This document shows positions 1 through 8,091 of a DNA stretch of 42,235 nt, piece after piece (position 1 is the first letter of the stretch; every line of letters begins with the position of its first letter). Made by a program: the position numbers and the translations under genes. The stretch covers positions 1-42,235 of the forward strand of contig JANPZZ010000023.1 of NCBI GenBank assembly GCA_024707305.1, written 5' to 3'. The DNA comes from Chitinophagaceae bacterium. GTDB taxonomy: Bacteria > Bacteroidota > Bacteroidia > Chitinophagales > Chitinophagaceae. Under the pieces are notes generated by a model. It saw only the letters and a program-made list of their open reading frames with translations, had not been told where the DNA came from and searched no databases.

Positions 1-36
1 AAAGTCCCGTAGAAACTTTCGTTTCTACGGGACTTT
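1..36 (-). terminator. Hairpin terminator of tRNA-Leu
   Basis: Perfect 16-bp inverted repeat (1-16 with 21-36) around the 4-nt loop TTTC. It lies directly after the 3' end of the minus-strand tRNA. The ends of the stem are A/T runs, so it could stop transcription from either side; the rest of any T tract lies outside the window. Confidence 0.8.
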
Positions 37-38
37 TG

Positions 39-120
39 TGCCCAGGACTGGATTCGAACCAGCACACCTCGCGGCGCTGCCACCTGAAGACAGTGCGTCT
101 ACCAATTTCGCCACCTGGGC
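39..120 (-). tRNA. tRNA-Leu (anticodon CAG)
   Basis: On the minus strand the acceptor stem GCCCAGG (120-114) pairs with CCTGGGC (46-40), with discriminator A at 39. The D-arm reads TGGCGAAATTGGTAGACGCA. The anticodon stem-loop is CTGTC-TTCAGGT-GGCAG, giving anticodon CAG. A long class II variable arm (CGCCGCGAGGTGTG) and the T-arm CTGGTTCGAATCCAG follow. The long variable arm and the anticodon together specify leucine. CCA is not encoded after the discriminator, so the CCA-adding enzyme is needed; a candidate gene is at 4815. Confidence 0.97.
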
Positions 121-135
121 ATCAATTCAGGGCGG

Positions 136-168
136 CAAATATAGCACAATCACATCTATCCTTCCAAA
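136..168 (-). promoter_or_regulatory. Promoter of tRNA-Leu
   Basis: Minus strand: TATATTTG (143-136) matches the Bacteroidota -7 consensus TAnnTTTG. A TTTG (168-165) lies 21 nt upstream as a -33 element. The -7 box ends 15 nt before the tRNA 5' end. The upstream element lies inside the last codons of the exporter gene. Confidence 0.7.
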
Positions 169-1074
169 TTTTTGGCACTTTTCCAGCCAATTAGCAGCAC
201 ACCGATGACCACAAGGATCGTCCCCAGCACCTGTGCGAAGAAAATGGGTTCACCCAAAATCCAATGTGCCTGCAAAATGGTACTAACGGGGCCGATGGCC
301 GAGATAATGGCCACATTATTGGTCCCGATTTTTTTCATACCCACAGAGAGCATAAATGTGGGTATGACTGTTGCAAAAAAGTGCCAGTACAATGCCATAG
401 GGCCATGCTGCTGCCATTTCATCCATTTGGGAAAAATTGCCTGCTACCAGGAAATGGATAAAGATGCCCATCGTTGCACTCAGCATGGCGTAAGCCGTAA
501 ACTTAGTAGCGCCCACCTGTTTTACCATATGGCCACTGCCAACGATATAAATGGAATAAGTAACGGCACAAAGGAAAATCAGAAAACTACCCCAGTAAAT
601 GTTAGGGTTTGTGTCCTCCAGGTTAAGCTCGCCTAAATAGGCAATTGCGATACCCACATATGTCAGCGCGAGCGCGCCCTGTTGTAGCCGTGATATCTTT
701 TCACGGAAATACCATGCGTTGATCAACACAGCAAAAGTGGGGTAGAGGAACAGGATCAACCTTTCAAGACCCGCAGAAACATATTGCAGGCCGATAAAAT
801 CGAATAAGCTGCTGAGATAATACCCAAACAACCCCAGCGCGATGATGATCCACCACTGGCGCCTGGTGAATTTATCACGCATTTTATTGCTGCTGCCGAT
901 CCATGCTGCCACCAGGTAAAACGGGAGCGAGAAAATCATGCGAAGCGTCAGCAAACTCAAAGCGTCGAGTTGAGTATTCGAAAAACTAAGCTTCACAATA
1001 ATCGCCTTGGTGCTGAAAAGAATCGCCCCCAGCAATGTGATGATAAAACCAGCGAAAAGAGGTTTATTGTTAAT
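156..1074 (-). CDS. EamA/DMT-family membrane transporter (one frameshift)
   Basis: Inner-membrane protein of the drug/metabolite transporter superfamily with about ten hydrophobic helices in two EamA repeats. Substrate not predictable. The first part reads down to WPYGIVLALF; the remainder, FATVIPTFMLSVGMKKIG, is in another frame. Changing the A run at 375-380 (+ strand) from six to five joins them as LALFATVIPTF, the normal start of the second-half helices, so I treat this as one gene. The start is uncertain. A TTG at 1035 would cut the first helix in half. The frame is open up to an in-frame stop just above 1080 (reading NNKPLFAGFIITLLGAILFSTK), but no ATG is present. I placed the start at an ATT near 1074. 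Confidence 0.75.
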
Positions 1075-1092
1075 AAGGAACTATTTATTTGT

Positions 1093-1266
1093 GATGATCG
1101 ATGTTCGATGTTCGATGATCGTTGATCGATGGTCGATGATTGATGGTTGATCAGCGTGCAAGAAAACCAATCTCGCCGACAAAAGCGTGATCTACCATTC
1201 GAAAATTTCTTCGATCAACGATCAACGATCATCGAACATCGATCAACGATCATCGGTCCTCGATCA
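1093..1266. repeat. CGATG/GATCG word repeat, inverted
   Basis: Two arms rich in GATCG/CGATG words (1093-1152 and 1211-1266) flank 58 nt of unique sequence. A 23-bp segment at 1106-1128 is perfectly inverted at 1219-1241. Neighbouring words extend the pairing imperfectly. The right arm includes the stop codon of dapD (1264-1266). A related element with GACCG words lies at 27216-27366 and a short remnant at 37482-37506. Confidence 0.85.
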
Positions 1267-2070
1267 AACCGCCACATTAAAATCCCTCAACGCATCATTC
1301 AGGCTTGTCTTCAGGTCGGTACTTGCTTTACGTTGGCCAATGATGAGTGCGCAGCTTACCTGGTATTCACCAGCAGTGAATTTTTTGGTATAACTGCCGG
1401 GAATCACCACGCTACGAGCTGGTACGCGTCCTTTGTATTCAATCGGCTCAGCGCCGCTAACGTCAATGATTTTTGTGCTCTGGGTTAATACCACATTCGC
1501 GCCCAACACTGCTTCTTTTTCAACATGCACACCTTCTACCACAATACAACGACTGCCGATAAAACAACCATCTTCAATAATTACGGGTGATGCCTGCAAT
1601 GGCTCCAGTACGCCACCAATTCCTACACCACCACTCAGGTGTACACCTTTCCCAATTTGTGCGCAACTACCTACGGTCGCCCAGGTATCAACCATGGTGC
1701 CTTCGTCAACAAAAGCGCCAATGTTTACATAAGAAGGCATCAACACTACGTTGCGTGCAATGTAAGCTCCATAACGTGCAACCGCATGTGGAACGGCACG
1801 AACGCCGAGGTCGCGATAATTTTTCTTCAACAACATTTTATCGTGAAACTCGAAAGGTTCAACGCTCCACGTTTGCATAGGCTGAATACCGAAATACATA
1901 AGAATCGCCTGTTTCACCCATTCATTTACCACCCATCCATTTTCAGTAGGAGAGGCTACACGAAGGCGACCTTTGTCTACTTCTTCAATCACCGTGCGCA
2001 CTACTTCAATAAACTCTTCTTCTTTCAAAAGTTCGCGGTTGGCCCAGGCTTGTTCAATCTTTTCTTTCAT
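1264..2070 (-). CDS. dapD: 2,3,4,5-tetrahydropyridine-2,6-dicarboxylate N-succinyltransferase
   Basis: Transfers succinyl from succinyl-CoA to tetrahydrodipicolinate in the succinylase branch of the DAP/lysine pathway, feeding lysine and peptidoglycan synthesis in the cytoplasm. 268 aa, close to the family length. The N-terminal helical part (MKEKIEQAWANRE) is followed by a left-handed beta-helix of hexapeptide repeats from about residue 105 (NVVLMPSYVNIGAFVDEGTM, then GSCAQIGKGVHLSGGVGIGG and GCFIGSRCIVVEGVHV). The gene follows the GT2 gene by 28 nt and is probably co-transcribed with it. dapB, another step of the pathway, is at 39573 in a separate operon. The stop codon lies inside an intergenic repeat. 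Confidence 0.96.
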   Translation of the reverse strand: MKEKIEQAWANRELLKEEEFIEVVRTVIEEVDKGRLRVASPTENGWVVNEWVKQAILMYFGIQPMQTWSVEPFEFHDKMLLKKNYRDLGVRAVPHAVARYGAYIARNVVLMPSYVNIGAFVDEGTMVDTWATVGSCAQIGKGVHLSGGVGIGGVLEPLQASPVIIEDGCFIGSRCIVVEGVHVEKEAVLGANVVLTQSTKIIDVSGAEPIEYKGRVPARSVVIPGSYTKKFTAGEYQVSCALIIGQRKASTDLKTSLNDALRDFNVAV

Positions 2071-2098
2071 GTTGTATTCTTATATAAATTTCAAATGA

Positions 2099-2941
2099 TT
2101 ATTTAGTTTCTTTCAATTCAGGATAACGCGATGTGGTTTCAATACCCGCATCGGTCCAGGTACGCTTTTCCGACTTTGTAAGCCGACGTATTTCCGCATT
2201 AAAGCTGAGGTCTTTTTTATTCTTGTAACTGCGTGCATGGTCCAGGTGAATGCAAATCGCGCTATAACGGATTTGTTTTCCTTTTATTCCATTATTCATC
2301 ATGCGTTCCCCAAGTTCACGATCCAGTGCGCCGTATTTCATGCGCTCATCGTAGCCGTTCACATCAAGAATGTCTTTCTTCCATCCCGAAACATTATGCC
2401 CGTTCCAGGTAGCGCCTGTGGGTGTAATGCTATTGAGCAGACTTGCAAGTGTGCGGTTGCCGGTTAGTTTTAATTTTTTAATTGTATTGGGAAAACCGTT
2501 TTTTAACAACCATTTGGTGTCAAAACAATTACCGGAAGCGATATCCGCTTTGTTGATCTTCTGCGACAATTCCATCGGCAGTTTGAGGTAACCGCCTGAA
2601 AGGAAATATCCTTTTTCCCGTTTGTCAATATGTACCTGCACAAAATCCTTCCGTGGGATACAATCACCATCAGTAAATAGCAGGTAATCTGTTTGCGATG
2701 CAACGATAGCCTTATTCAGAATGGTGCATTTGCGAAAACCTTCGTCTTCATGCCAGATATGCTGAATAGGGAAATCCACTTCCGTGCGAAGGCGATCAAT
2801 CAGGCTGCGCGTGGGTTCGCCCGAACCATCATCGGCAATAACGACTTCAAACTCTTTCGTGGTCTGACACTGATATCCCCAAATGACTTTTTCGAGCCAT
2901 TCCGGAGAATTATAAGTAGTGATGATGATAGAAAGTTTCAT
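2099..2941 (-). CDS. Family 2 glycosyltransferase
   Basis: GT-A fold glycosyltransferase, 280 aa, with no membrane segment. The start MKLSIIITTYNSPEWLEKVI and IADDGSGE form the nucleotide-binding region. DGDC (about residues 91-94) is the metal-binding DxD-type motif. The later WNGHNVSGWKKDILDVNGYDE resembles the galactosyltransferase-type C-terminal region (Glyco_transf_7C). It probably adds a sugar to a cell-surface glycan, but acceptor and donor cannot be read from sequence. The ATG is 17 nt downstream of a TACTTTTG box. It diverges from the GT4 gene at 3059. Confidence 0.85.
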   Translation of the reverse strand: MKLSIIITTYNSPEWLEKVIWGYQCQTTKEFEVVIADDGSGEPTRSLIDRLRTEVDFPIQHIWHEDEGFRKCTILNKAIVASQTDYLLFTDGDCIPRKDFVQVHIDKREKGYFLSGGYLKLPMELSQKINKADIASGNCFDTKWLLKNGFPNTIKKLKLTGNRTLASLLNSITPTGATWNGHNVSGWKKDILDVNGYDERMKYGALDRELGERMMNNGIKGKQIRYSAICIHLDHARSYKNKKDLSFNAEIRRLTKSEKRTWTDAGIETTSRYPELKETK

Positions 2942-2958
2942 TGCCCTGGTTTGCCCGG

Positions 2959-2966
2959 CAAAAGTA
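2959..2966 (-). promoter_or_regulatory. -7 promoter box for the GT2-dapD unit
   Basis: Minus-strand TACTTTTG matches TAnnTTTG and ends 17 nt before the ATG at 2941. No clear -33 element at the usual spacing. Confidence 0.5.
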
Positions 2967-3015
2967 TCACTTAATACAGGAACAAACTAATACAGCCTGT
3001 ATTTTGAAAGTCTGC

Positions 3016-3023
3016 TATTTTTG
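3016..3023 (+). promoter_or_regulatory. -7 promoter box for the GT4-tsaC unit
   Basis: TATTTTTG matches TAnnTTTG and lies 35 nt before the ATG at 3059. Together with the opposite box at 2959-2966 it forms a divergent promoter region. Confidence 0.5.
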
Positions 3024-3058
3024 GGGCGTCGTGCGGCATTTGCTGCGACATATTTTAC

Positions 3059-4189
3059 ATGAATATCTGCATCACACGCTCAAAAAAGTTTGTTTATTCC
3101 GAAACGTTTATCCGCAACCAGATTCGTGGCATCAGCGATCGGGCGCCGGTTTATACACTGCACACCGGCCGATTGCCCGAAAAAAAAGAAGACGATAGCT
3201 GGCTGAGCCCTTTACCGGTACGGATCGCGGGGAAACTGGTGCGACTGATCACGGGCAGACGCGACAACTATTTTACCAATATCGGCCTTGTCAATTTTTA
3301 TAAAAGAAACAAGATTGAAATCGTGCTGGCCAATTATGGTTTGTCGGCGGCACACCTGGTTTCGTCATGTCAAAAAACGGGAATTCCACTGGTTCCGCAT
3401 TTTCATGGTTACGACGCTACGATGCACCGCGTTTTGAAACAGTACAAAAATGACTACCTGAAACTCTTTGCGTATGCGCCCGCCGTGGTTGCTGTTTCGC
3501 AGGTAATGAAACAAAAGCTGGTAAACGCGGGTGCTGATGCAGCAAAAGTGCACGTGATACCATACGGAATTTCACTCGAGCGCTTTAAACCGGTTGCGCA
3601 GAACGCAGAAAAAGAATTGACCTTTTTAGCCGTCGGCCGCTTCACTGCGAAAAAAGGTCCGCAGATAACTATTCGCGCTTTTGCCCGGATATTAGATGAA
3701 TTTCCCCAGGCAAGACTACTAATGATAGGAGGAAAGGATGGGCTCTATGAAGAATGTGCAGCATTGGTAAAATCGCTGGGAATTGAAAATGCAGTTTCTT
3801 TCACGGGCGTGATGCCATCTGAAGAAATAGCAGTGATGATGCAGCGTGCTTTTGCGTTTTTACAACATTCTGTTACACCCGCTTCAGGTGATATGGAAGG
3901 AACGCCACTGAGTGTACTGGAAGCTGCTGCTTCCGGACTGCCTGTAGTAAGTACAATGCATGGCGGCATTATGGAAGCAGTTCAACATGGTTCCACTGGA
4001 TTCCTGGTTCCGGAATATGATGAAGAGGCGATGTCGGAATACATGCGTGAACTGGCCGCAAATCCAAAGCTGGCTGCGGAAATGGGACTTCGTGCACAGA
4101 TGCATATCCGTGAAAATTATAACGAGGAAATTCAGTTTGAAAAATTATTCCAGTTATTAAACAAAGCCGCCCAGGCTTCGAAACAATGA
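3059..4189 (+). CDS. Family 4 glycosyltransferase (GT-B fold)
   Basis: Retaining glycosyltransferase, 376 aa, resembling exopolysaccharide/colanic-acid-type GT4 enzymes. The N-terminal domain has VYSETFIRNQIRG and HFHGYDA, typical of the acceptor side. The C-terminal domain has FLAVGRFTAKKGP for donor binding and the EX7E motif E280-GTPLSVL-E288 followed by AAASGLPVVST. It probably builds a surface polysaccharide or glycolipid, but the sugar is unknown. It overlaps the downstream tsaC gene by 4 nt (ATGA), so the two are translationally coupled. Confidence 0.9.
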   Translation: MNICITRSKKFVYSETFIRNQIRGISDRAPVYTLHTGRLPEKKEDDSWLSPLPVRIAGKLVRLITGRRDNYFTNIGLVNFYKRNKIEIVLANYGLSAAHLVSSCQKTGIPLVPHFHGYDATMHRVLKQYKNDYLKLFAYAPAVVAVSQVMKQKLVNAGADAAKVHVIPYGISLERFKPVAQNAEKELTFLAVGRFTAKKGPQITIRAFARILDEFPQARLLMIGGKDGLYEECAALVKSLGIENAVSFTGVMPSEEIAVMMQRAFAFLQHSVTPASGDMEGTPLSVLEAAASGLPVVSTMHGGIMEAVQHGSTGFLVPEYDEEAMSEYMRELAANPKLAAEMGLRAQMHIRENYNEEIQFEKLFQLLNKAAQASKQ

Positions 4190-4785
4190 GTGATTCACTA
4201 ACAAATATATCTGACGACAATAGTTTTGAAAATGATATTGTGCAATGCCTGAAAGTACTGCACGAAGGAGGTTTGATTCTTTATCCCACCGATACTGTTT
4301 GGGGAATCGGTTGCGATGCTACAAACCTGCAAGCGGTGGAGAAAGTTTATCAACTTAAAAACCGTCCGGGTGCAAAAGCATTGATAGTGCTGGTGGCAGG
4401 CGAGCGCGAGATATTGCAGTACGTTGCATCACCCGATCTTTCCTTATTCGATTTTTTAGCGCAACAGCAAAAACCGACAACGGTTATCTACGACGGCGCG
4501 ATTGGTTTTGCCGACAACCTTCCCGCTGAAGACGGAAGTATCGCCATTCGTATTTGCAATGAAAATTTTTGCCGGCATTTGATTCGTCGTTTTCGCAAAC
4601 CGATTGTATCAACTTCTGCCAACATTTCGGGAAAACCGGCACCTATACATTTTGCTGAAATTGATGAGGACATTAAAAACGGTGTTGACTATGTTGTACA
4701 ATACCGCCAGGATGACCGTAACCCGGCGGCTCCTTCATCTATTATCCGTTGGGAAAATGGAGCGGCTACATGGATTCGCCCGTAA
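4186..4785 (+). CDS. tsaC: L-threonylcarbamoyladenylate synthase
   Basis: Makes threonylcarbamoyl-AMP from threonine, bicarbonate and ATP, the first step of t6A at position 37 of ANN-decoding tRNAs. 199 aa with a single YrdC-like domain, without the extra C-terminal domain of Sua5. Motifs: [13 protein letters not shown] (33-45), KNRPGAKAL (58-66) and [11 protein letters not shown] (142-152). It starts within the stop of the upstream GT4 gene (ATGA) and is followed by cca and miaA, so tRNA-maturation genes are grouped here. A YciO/YwlC-like paralogue is possible, but the motifs and context favour the TsaC function. Confidence 0.9.
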   Translation: MSDSLTNISDDNSFENDIVQCLKVLHEGGLILYPTDTVWGIGCDATNLQAVEKVYQLKNRPGAKALIVLVAGEREILQYVASPDLSLFDFLAQQQKPTTVIYDGAIGFADNLPAEDGSIAIRICNENFCRHLIRRFRKPIVSTSANISGKPAPIHFAEIDEDIKNGVDYVVQYRQDDRNPAAPSSIIRWENGAATWIRP

Positions 4786-4797
4786 TAACACTTCACT

Positions 4798-4805
4798 TAT
4801 CTTTA
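4798..4805 (+). promoter_or_regulatory. Possible promoter for cca
   Basis: TATCTTTA differs from TAnnTTTG at the last base and lies 9 nt before the ATG at 4815, as in the short-leader genes of this window. Confidence 0.3.
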
Positions 4806-4814
4806 CGCCCGATT

Positions 4815-6263
4815 ATGCAGATACCCTGTACAAAGGAGGAATTAATATTACTTGAAAAGGTCGCAAAAGCCGCAGCACAGTTGCAGGTGGAATGTTACCT
4901 GATAGGCGGATTTGTGCGCGATAAATTACTGGGGCGGGAAACCAAGGATGGCGACATTGTTTGCATTGGTGACGGAATTGAACTGGCCAAAGCAGTGGCC
5001 CATCAGTTTGCTCCCGTACCTGCGGTGCAATTTTTTAAAAATTTTGGTACAGCACAGATTCGTATTCCGATAAAGAAATCTTCACATTCAAACGAAACCG
5101 AACTATTCGATCTTGAATTTGTAGGGGCCCGCAAAGAAAGTTATCAGCGTCATTCACGTAAACCCGAGGTAGAACCCGGAAGTTTTCGTGATGACCAGGA
5201 GCGTCGCGACTTTACCATCAATGCGCTGGCAATAAGTTTGAATGAAAATAATTATGGCGAACTGATTGATCCATTTGACGGAAGAAAAGACCTGGATGAT
5301 AAAATCATTCGAACGCCACTGGATCCCAATACCACATTCAGCGATGATCCTTTACGCATGATGCGCGCCATTCGTTTTGCAACGCAGTTAGGGTTTACGA
5401 TTGAAGAAACCGTGTTCAAGGCCATTCGCGATAATGCAGACCGCATTCGTATTATTTCAAAAGAAAGAGTGGCGGATGAACTGAATAAAATCGTTGCTGC
5501 ACCTGTACCATCTATCGGTTTTGACCTGCTCTACAAATCCGGGTTGCTACAACGCTTTTTCCCTCAAATGGTTGAGCTTGCTGGTGCGGAGTATATCGAC
5601 GGCTATGGGCACAAAGACAATTTTTATCATACACTGCAGGTGCTTGATAATGTTGCACGCAATAGCGATGATCTCTGGTTGCGTTGGGCTGCTATTTTAC
5701 ATGATATTGCAAAACCCGCAACCAAACGTTTTGAGGAAGGGCACGGCTGGACCTTTCACGGACATGAAGTAGTGGGTGGCCGAATGGTCCCAAAAATTTT
5801 CACGCAGTTGAAGCTGCCCATGAACGAAAAAATGCGTTTCGTCAAAAAACTGGTTGAACTGCATTTACGTCCCATCAGTCTTACAAAAGAAAATATTACC
5901 GATAGTGCCATCCGCCGATTGTTGTTTGATGCAGGTGAGGATTTTGATGCGCTGATGACGCTGTGCGAAGCGGATATCACATCTAAAAACAAAAATAAAG
6001 TGCGTCGCTACCTGGAGAATTTCCAGATGGTACGGCAGCGTTGCAGGGAAGTGGAGGAGAAAGACCAGATTCGTAGCTGGCAACCTCCTGTGCGCGGCGA
6101 ACAGATTATGGAAAGATTTGGTTTGGCACCATCCAAACCTGTTGGTATTTTGAAAGATGCGTTAAAAGATGCCATCTTAGATGGCGTGATTCCGAATACG
6201 GTTGAAGCTGCGGAACAGTTTTTGTTGGAGAAAGCCGCTGAAATGGGGATTAAACCTGTGTAG
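4815..6263 (+). CDS. cca: CCA tRNA nucleotidyltransferase with HD domain
   Basis: Class II nucleotidyltransferase that adds or repairs CCA at tRNA 3' ends. This fits the tRNA at 39-120, which lacks an encoded CCA. The N-terminal head has [13 protein letters not shown] with the DxD pair D45/D47 (KDGDIVC). [10 protein letters not shown] is near residue 130, then [18 protein letters not shown]. An HD phosphohydrolase motif ([10 protein letters not shown]) lies near residue 296. 482 aa from this start. The frame is open further upstream to 4749, but that extension runs inside tsaC and does not resemble the family N-terminus, so I chose the ATG giving [15 protein letters not shown]. The gene ends right at a 21-bp tandem repeat. 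Confidence 0.93.
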   Translation: MQIPCTKEELILLEKVAKAAAQLQVECYLIGGFVRDKLLGRETKDGDIVCIGDGIELAKAVAHQFAPVPAVQFFKNFGTAQIRIPIKKSSHSNETELFDLEFVGARKESYQRHSRKPEVEPGSFRDDQERRDFTINALAISLNENNYGELIDPFDGRKDLDDKIIRTPLDPNTTFSDDPLRMMRAIRFATQLGFTIEETVFKAIRDNADRIRIISKERVADELNKIVAAPVPSIGFDLLYKSGLLQRFFPQMVELAGAEYIDGYGHKDNFYHTLQVLDNVARNSDDLWLRWAAILHDIAKPATKRFEEGHGWTFHGHEVVGGRMVPKIFTQLKLPMNEKMRFVKKLVELHLRPISLTKENITDSAIRRLLFDAGEDFDALMTLCEADITSKNKNKVRRYLENFQMVRQRCREVEEKDQIRSWQPPVRGEQIMERFGLAPSKPVGILKDALKDAILDGVIPNTVEAAEQFLLEKAAEMGIKPV

Positions 6264-6265
6264 GG

Positions 6266-6322
6266 GATGGTGGATGGTGAATGGGAGATGGTGGATGGTG
6301 AATGGGAGATGGTGGATGGTGG
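6266..6322 (+). repeat. 21-bp tandem repeat, about 2.7 copies
   Basis: Unit GATGGTGGATGGTGAATGGGA: copy 1 at 6266-6286, copy 2 at 6287-6307, partial copy at 6308-6322, followed by degenerate GGATGAAGGATGGTGG to about 6341. It starts 3 nt after the cca stop codon. It is purine-rich on the + strand and lacks an inverted partner. Confidence 0.9.
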
Positions 6323-6401
6323 ATGAAGGATGGTGGTGGAGGGGTCGTTATTCTGTTTGTTTTGTAATAAAACTTAGGGCGTACAACTTAGTTAGTTTCT
6401 G

Positions 6402-6409
6402 TAAATTTG
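6402..6409 (+). promoter_or_regulatory. -7 box 4 nt from the start codon
   Basis: TAAATTTG matches TAnnTTTG and is followed by four bases and then the ATG at 6414, which implies a leaderless or nearly leaderless transcript. Confidence 0.6.
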
Positions 6410-6413
6410 TTCA

Positions 6414-6974
6414 ATGGCAATCTTAAAATTCAGGATTTATTTCGAAGAAGACGAGAGTATCTATCGCGACATAGCGATTAAGCATACTCAGTATTTTCTG
6501 GAGCTGCATGAAAGCATCCTGCGCGCTTATGAATTTGATAACAAACATAAGGCGACGTTTTTCCGGAGTAATGATCACTGGCAACGTGGTCGTGAGATAA
6601 GCCTCGAGAAATATGACAAGGAATATAAAGCGCCTCCGCTCCTGATGTCGGAAACAACGATTGGTTCAGAGATCAGGGATCCTAACCAGAAGTTTATTTA
6701 CCTGTATGATTTCAACAAGAACTGGACATTTCTTGTTGAACTGATCAATGTGTCTAAAGAAGAAAGTTCACGTATCAGTTATCCTGCACTCGTGCGCAGC
6801 GAAGGTATTGCGCCAAGTCAGTATGGAACAAAAGGATTGCTGGGTGAAAAATTTGCTGATGTGGAAGAAAAATATGATCTGACGCAGGTAGGTGAAGGAT
6901 TTGGCGAAAAAGATGAAGATGGTGAAGACCTTGGCGTTGGTGATGAAGCAGGTGGAGAGGATGACGAAAGCTGA
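6414..6974 (+). CDS. Plasmid pRiA4b ORF-3-like protein, unknown function
   Basis: 186 aa. The first ~130 residues (FRIYFEEDESIYRDIAI, LHESILRAYEFDNKHKATFF, FIYLYDFNKNWTFLVELI) resemble the pRiA4b ORF-3 / IS1096 passenger TnpR-like domain (PF07929). Despite that name I see no resolvase catalytic motif and no transposon ends. The last ~35 residues are very acidic and glycine-rich (GEKDEDGEDLGVGDEAGGED). No signal peptide or membrane helix, so probably cytoplasmic. Its stop overlaps the start of miaA by one base (TGATG), so the two are coupled. Function unknown; a role near tRNA modification is only suggested by position. Confidence 0.75.
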   Translation: MAILKFRIYFEEDESIYRDIAIKHTQYFLELHESILRAYEFDNKHKATFFRSNDHWQRGREISLEKYDKEYKAPPLLMSETTIGSEIRDPNQKFIYLYDFNKNWTFLVELINVSKEESSRISYPALVRSEGIAPSQYGTKGLLGEKFADVEEKYDLTQVGEGFGEKDEDGEDLGVGDEAGGEDDES

Positions 6975-7886
6975 TGTTGGATCAAACAACATATGTAATA
7001 GCGATTGTGGGTCCCACAGCGGTTGGTAAAACCCGCGCTGCCATTGACGTTGCACAAAAATTAAATACAGCAATCATTTCTGCGGATAGCAGGCAGTGTT
7101 ATCGCGAAATGAATATTGGTGTGGCGCGGCCCTCTCCGGAAGAACTGGAGGCCGCGCCGCATCATTTTATAGCATCTCACAGTATCCATCAACCACTCAC
7201 TGCCGCTGCATTTGAACTGGAGGCCCTCGCGAAAGCCGCAGAAATTTTTAAACAAAAAAATACCTGGTGCTAACTGGTGGAACGGGATTGTATATCCGCG
7301 CGTTCCTCGAAGGGCTGGATGCAATACCTGTTATCCCCGACAACATCAGGCAGTTAGTTAATGATCAATACCAGGCCAACGGTATTGAATGGCTGCAGCA
7401 GGAAGTAGCGCAAAAAGACCCGGAATATTTTGCGATAGGAGAAAATCAAAACCCACACCGGCTTCTGCGTGCACTGGAAGTGAAAGAAGCCACCGGGCAA
7501 TCCATTCTTTTCTATCAAAAAAAGAAAAGAAAAATCGCCCGTTTAAAACGATTCTAATCGGGCTCGACCTGCCACGCCCGGTCTTGTATGAAAGAATCAA
7601 TGAACGTGTTATAAAAATGATGCATGACGGACTGGAGGCAGAAGCCCGCTCATTATATCCGTTCAAACACCTGACACCCTTACAAACCGTGGGATATTCG
7701 GAATTATTTGACTATTTCGATGGAAAACATTCGCTCGACAGGGCAGTTGAATTAATACAGCAGAATTCGCGCAACTACGCTAAGCGACAACTTACCTGGT
7801 TTCGCAGGCAACATGAAATGAAATGGATTGCGCCCGACGAGGTTCATTCGCTGGATTTTCAAACCGAAGGTTTGTTAGGTAAATAG
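6974..7886 (+). CDS. miaA: tRNA dimethylallyltransferase (two frameshifts)
   Basis: Adds the dimethylallyl group to N6 of A37 in UNN-decoding tRNAs. The N-terminal part has the P-loop IVGPTAVGKTRAA and ISADSRQCYREMNIGVARPS. The middle part, LTGGTGLYIRAF, and the C-terminal part (IGLDLPRPVLYERINERV, QTVGYSE, NYAKRQLTWFRRQ) lie in two other frames. One extra A in the 7-A run at 7254-7260 gives KYLVLTGGTGLY. One extra A in the 7-A run at 7517-7523 gives KNRPFKTILIGLDLPR. The repaired protein is about 304 aa, the normal length. Consensus error is more likely than inactivation. Confidence 0.92.
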
Positions 7887-7971
7887 CTCTCCCATCGTGC
7901 TTCAAAGCCGCGAAAATTATAATATTAACACAAAAACGACAGCTTTCTTCTGTTTCAGCGTCAAAGTTGGG

Positions 7972-7979
7972 TACCTTTG
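7972..7979 (+). promoter_or_regulatory. -7 promoter box of the TonB-dependent receptor gene
   Basis: TACCTTTG (TAnnTTTG) is followed by GCGG. It lies 112 nt before the ATG at 8092, giving a leader of roughly 105 nt, which is long for this window. The leader has a small hairpin (CTCCGGCAGTATGCCGGG, about 8057-8074) close to the start. Confidence 0.6.
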
Positions 7980-8091
7980 CGGTTCCTTAAAACACCACTG
8001 ACTGCTATTCCCCTGCGGAATTACTCCAGTTAAACCTTACACATTTTGATTTATTGATCTCCGGCAGTATGCCGGGAAAGCCCCTTTTATT

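Noticed and set aside
1093..1266. CRISPR-like repeat array
   Set aside because: Repeats are 5-23 nt words with no uniform unit length, no regular spacers and no cas genes.
1433..2106. Long antisense open frames opposite dapD
   Set aside because: Composition mirrors the dapD coding strand and no recognisable domain or start signal; similar shadows occur opposite prmC, mrp, namZ and fmt.
4749..4814. Upstream ATG for cca
   Set aside because: Lies inside tsaC in another frame; the added residues do not match the family start.
6414..6974. Mobile element, because the family is named after IS1096/pRiA4b
   Set aside because: No transposase, terminal inverted repeats or target duplication; the gene is tightly packed with miaA.
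7254..7523. Programmed ribosomal frameshifting in miaA and other genes
   Set aside because: Shifts go in both directions, lack slippery-site/pseudoknot layout and occur at unrelated runs, including C and G runs, across many unrelated genes.
8057..8074. Regulatory hairpin in the leader of the receptor gene
   Set aside because: Only a short 5-6 bp stem (CCGGC/GCCGG); too weak to call a regulatory element.
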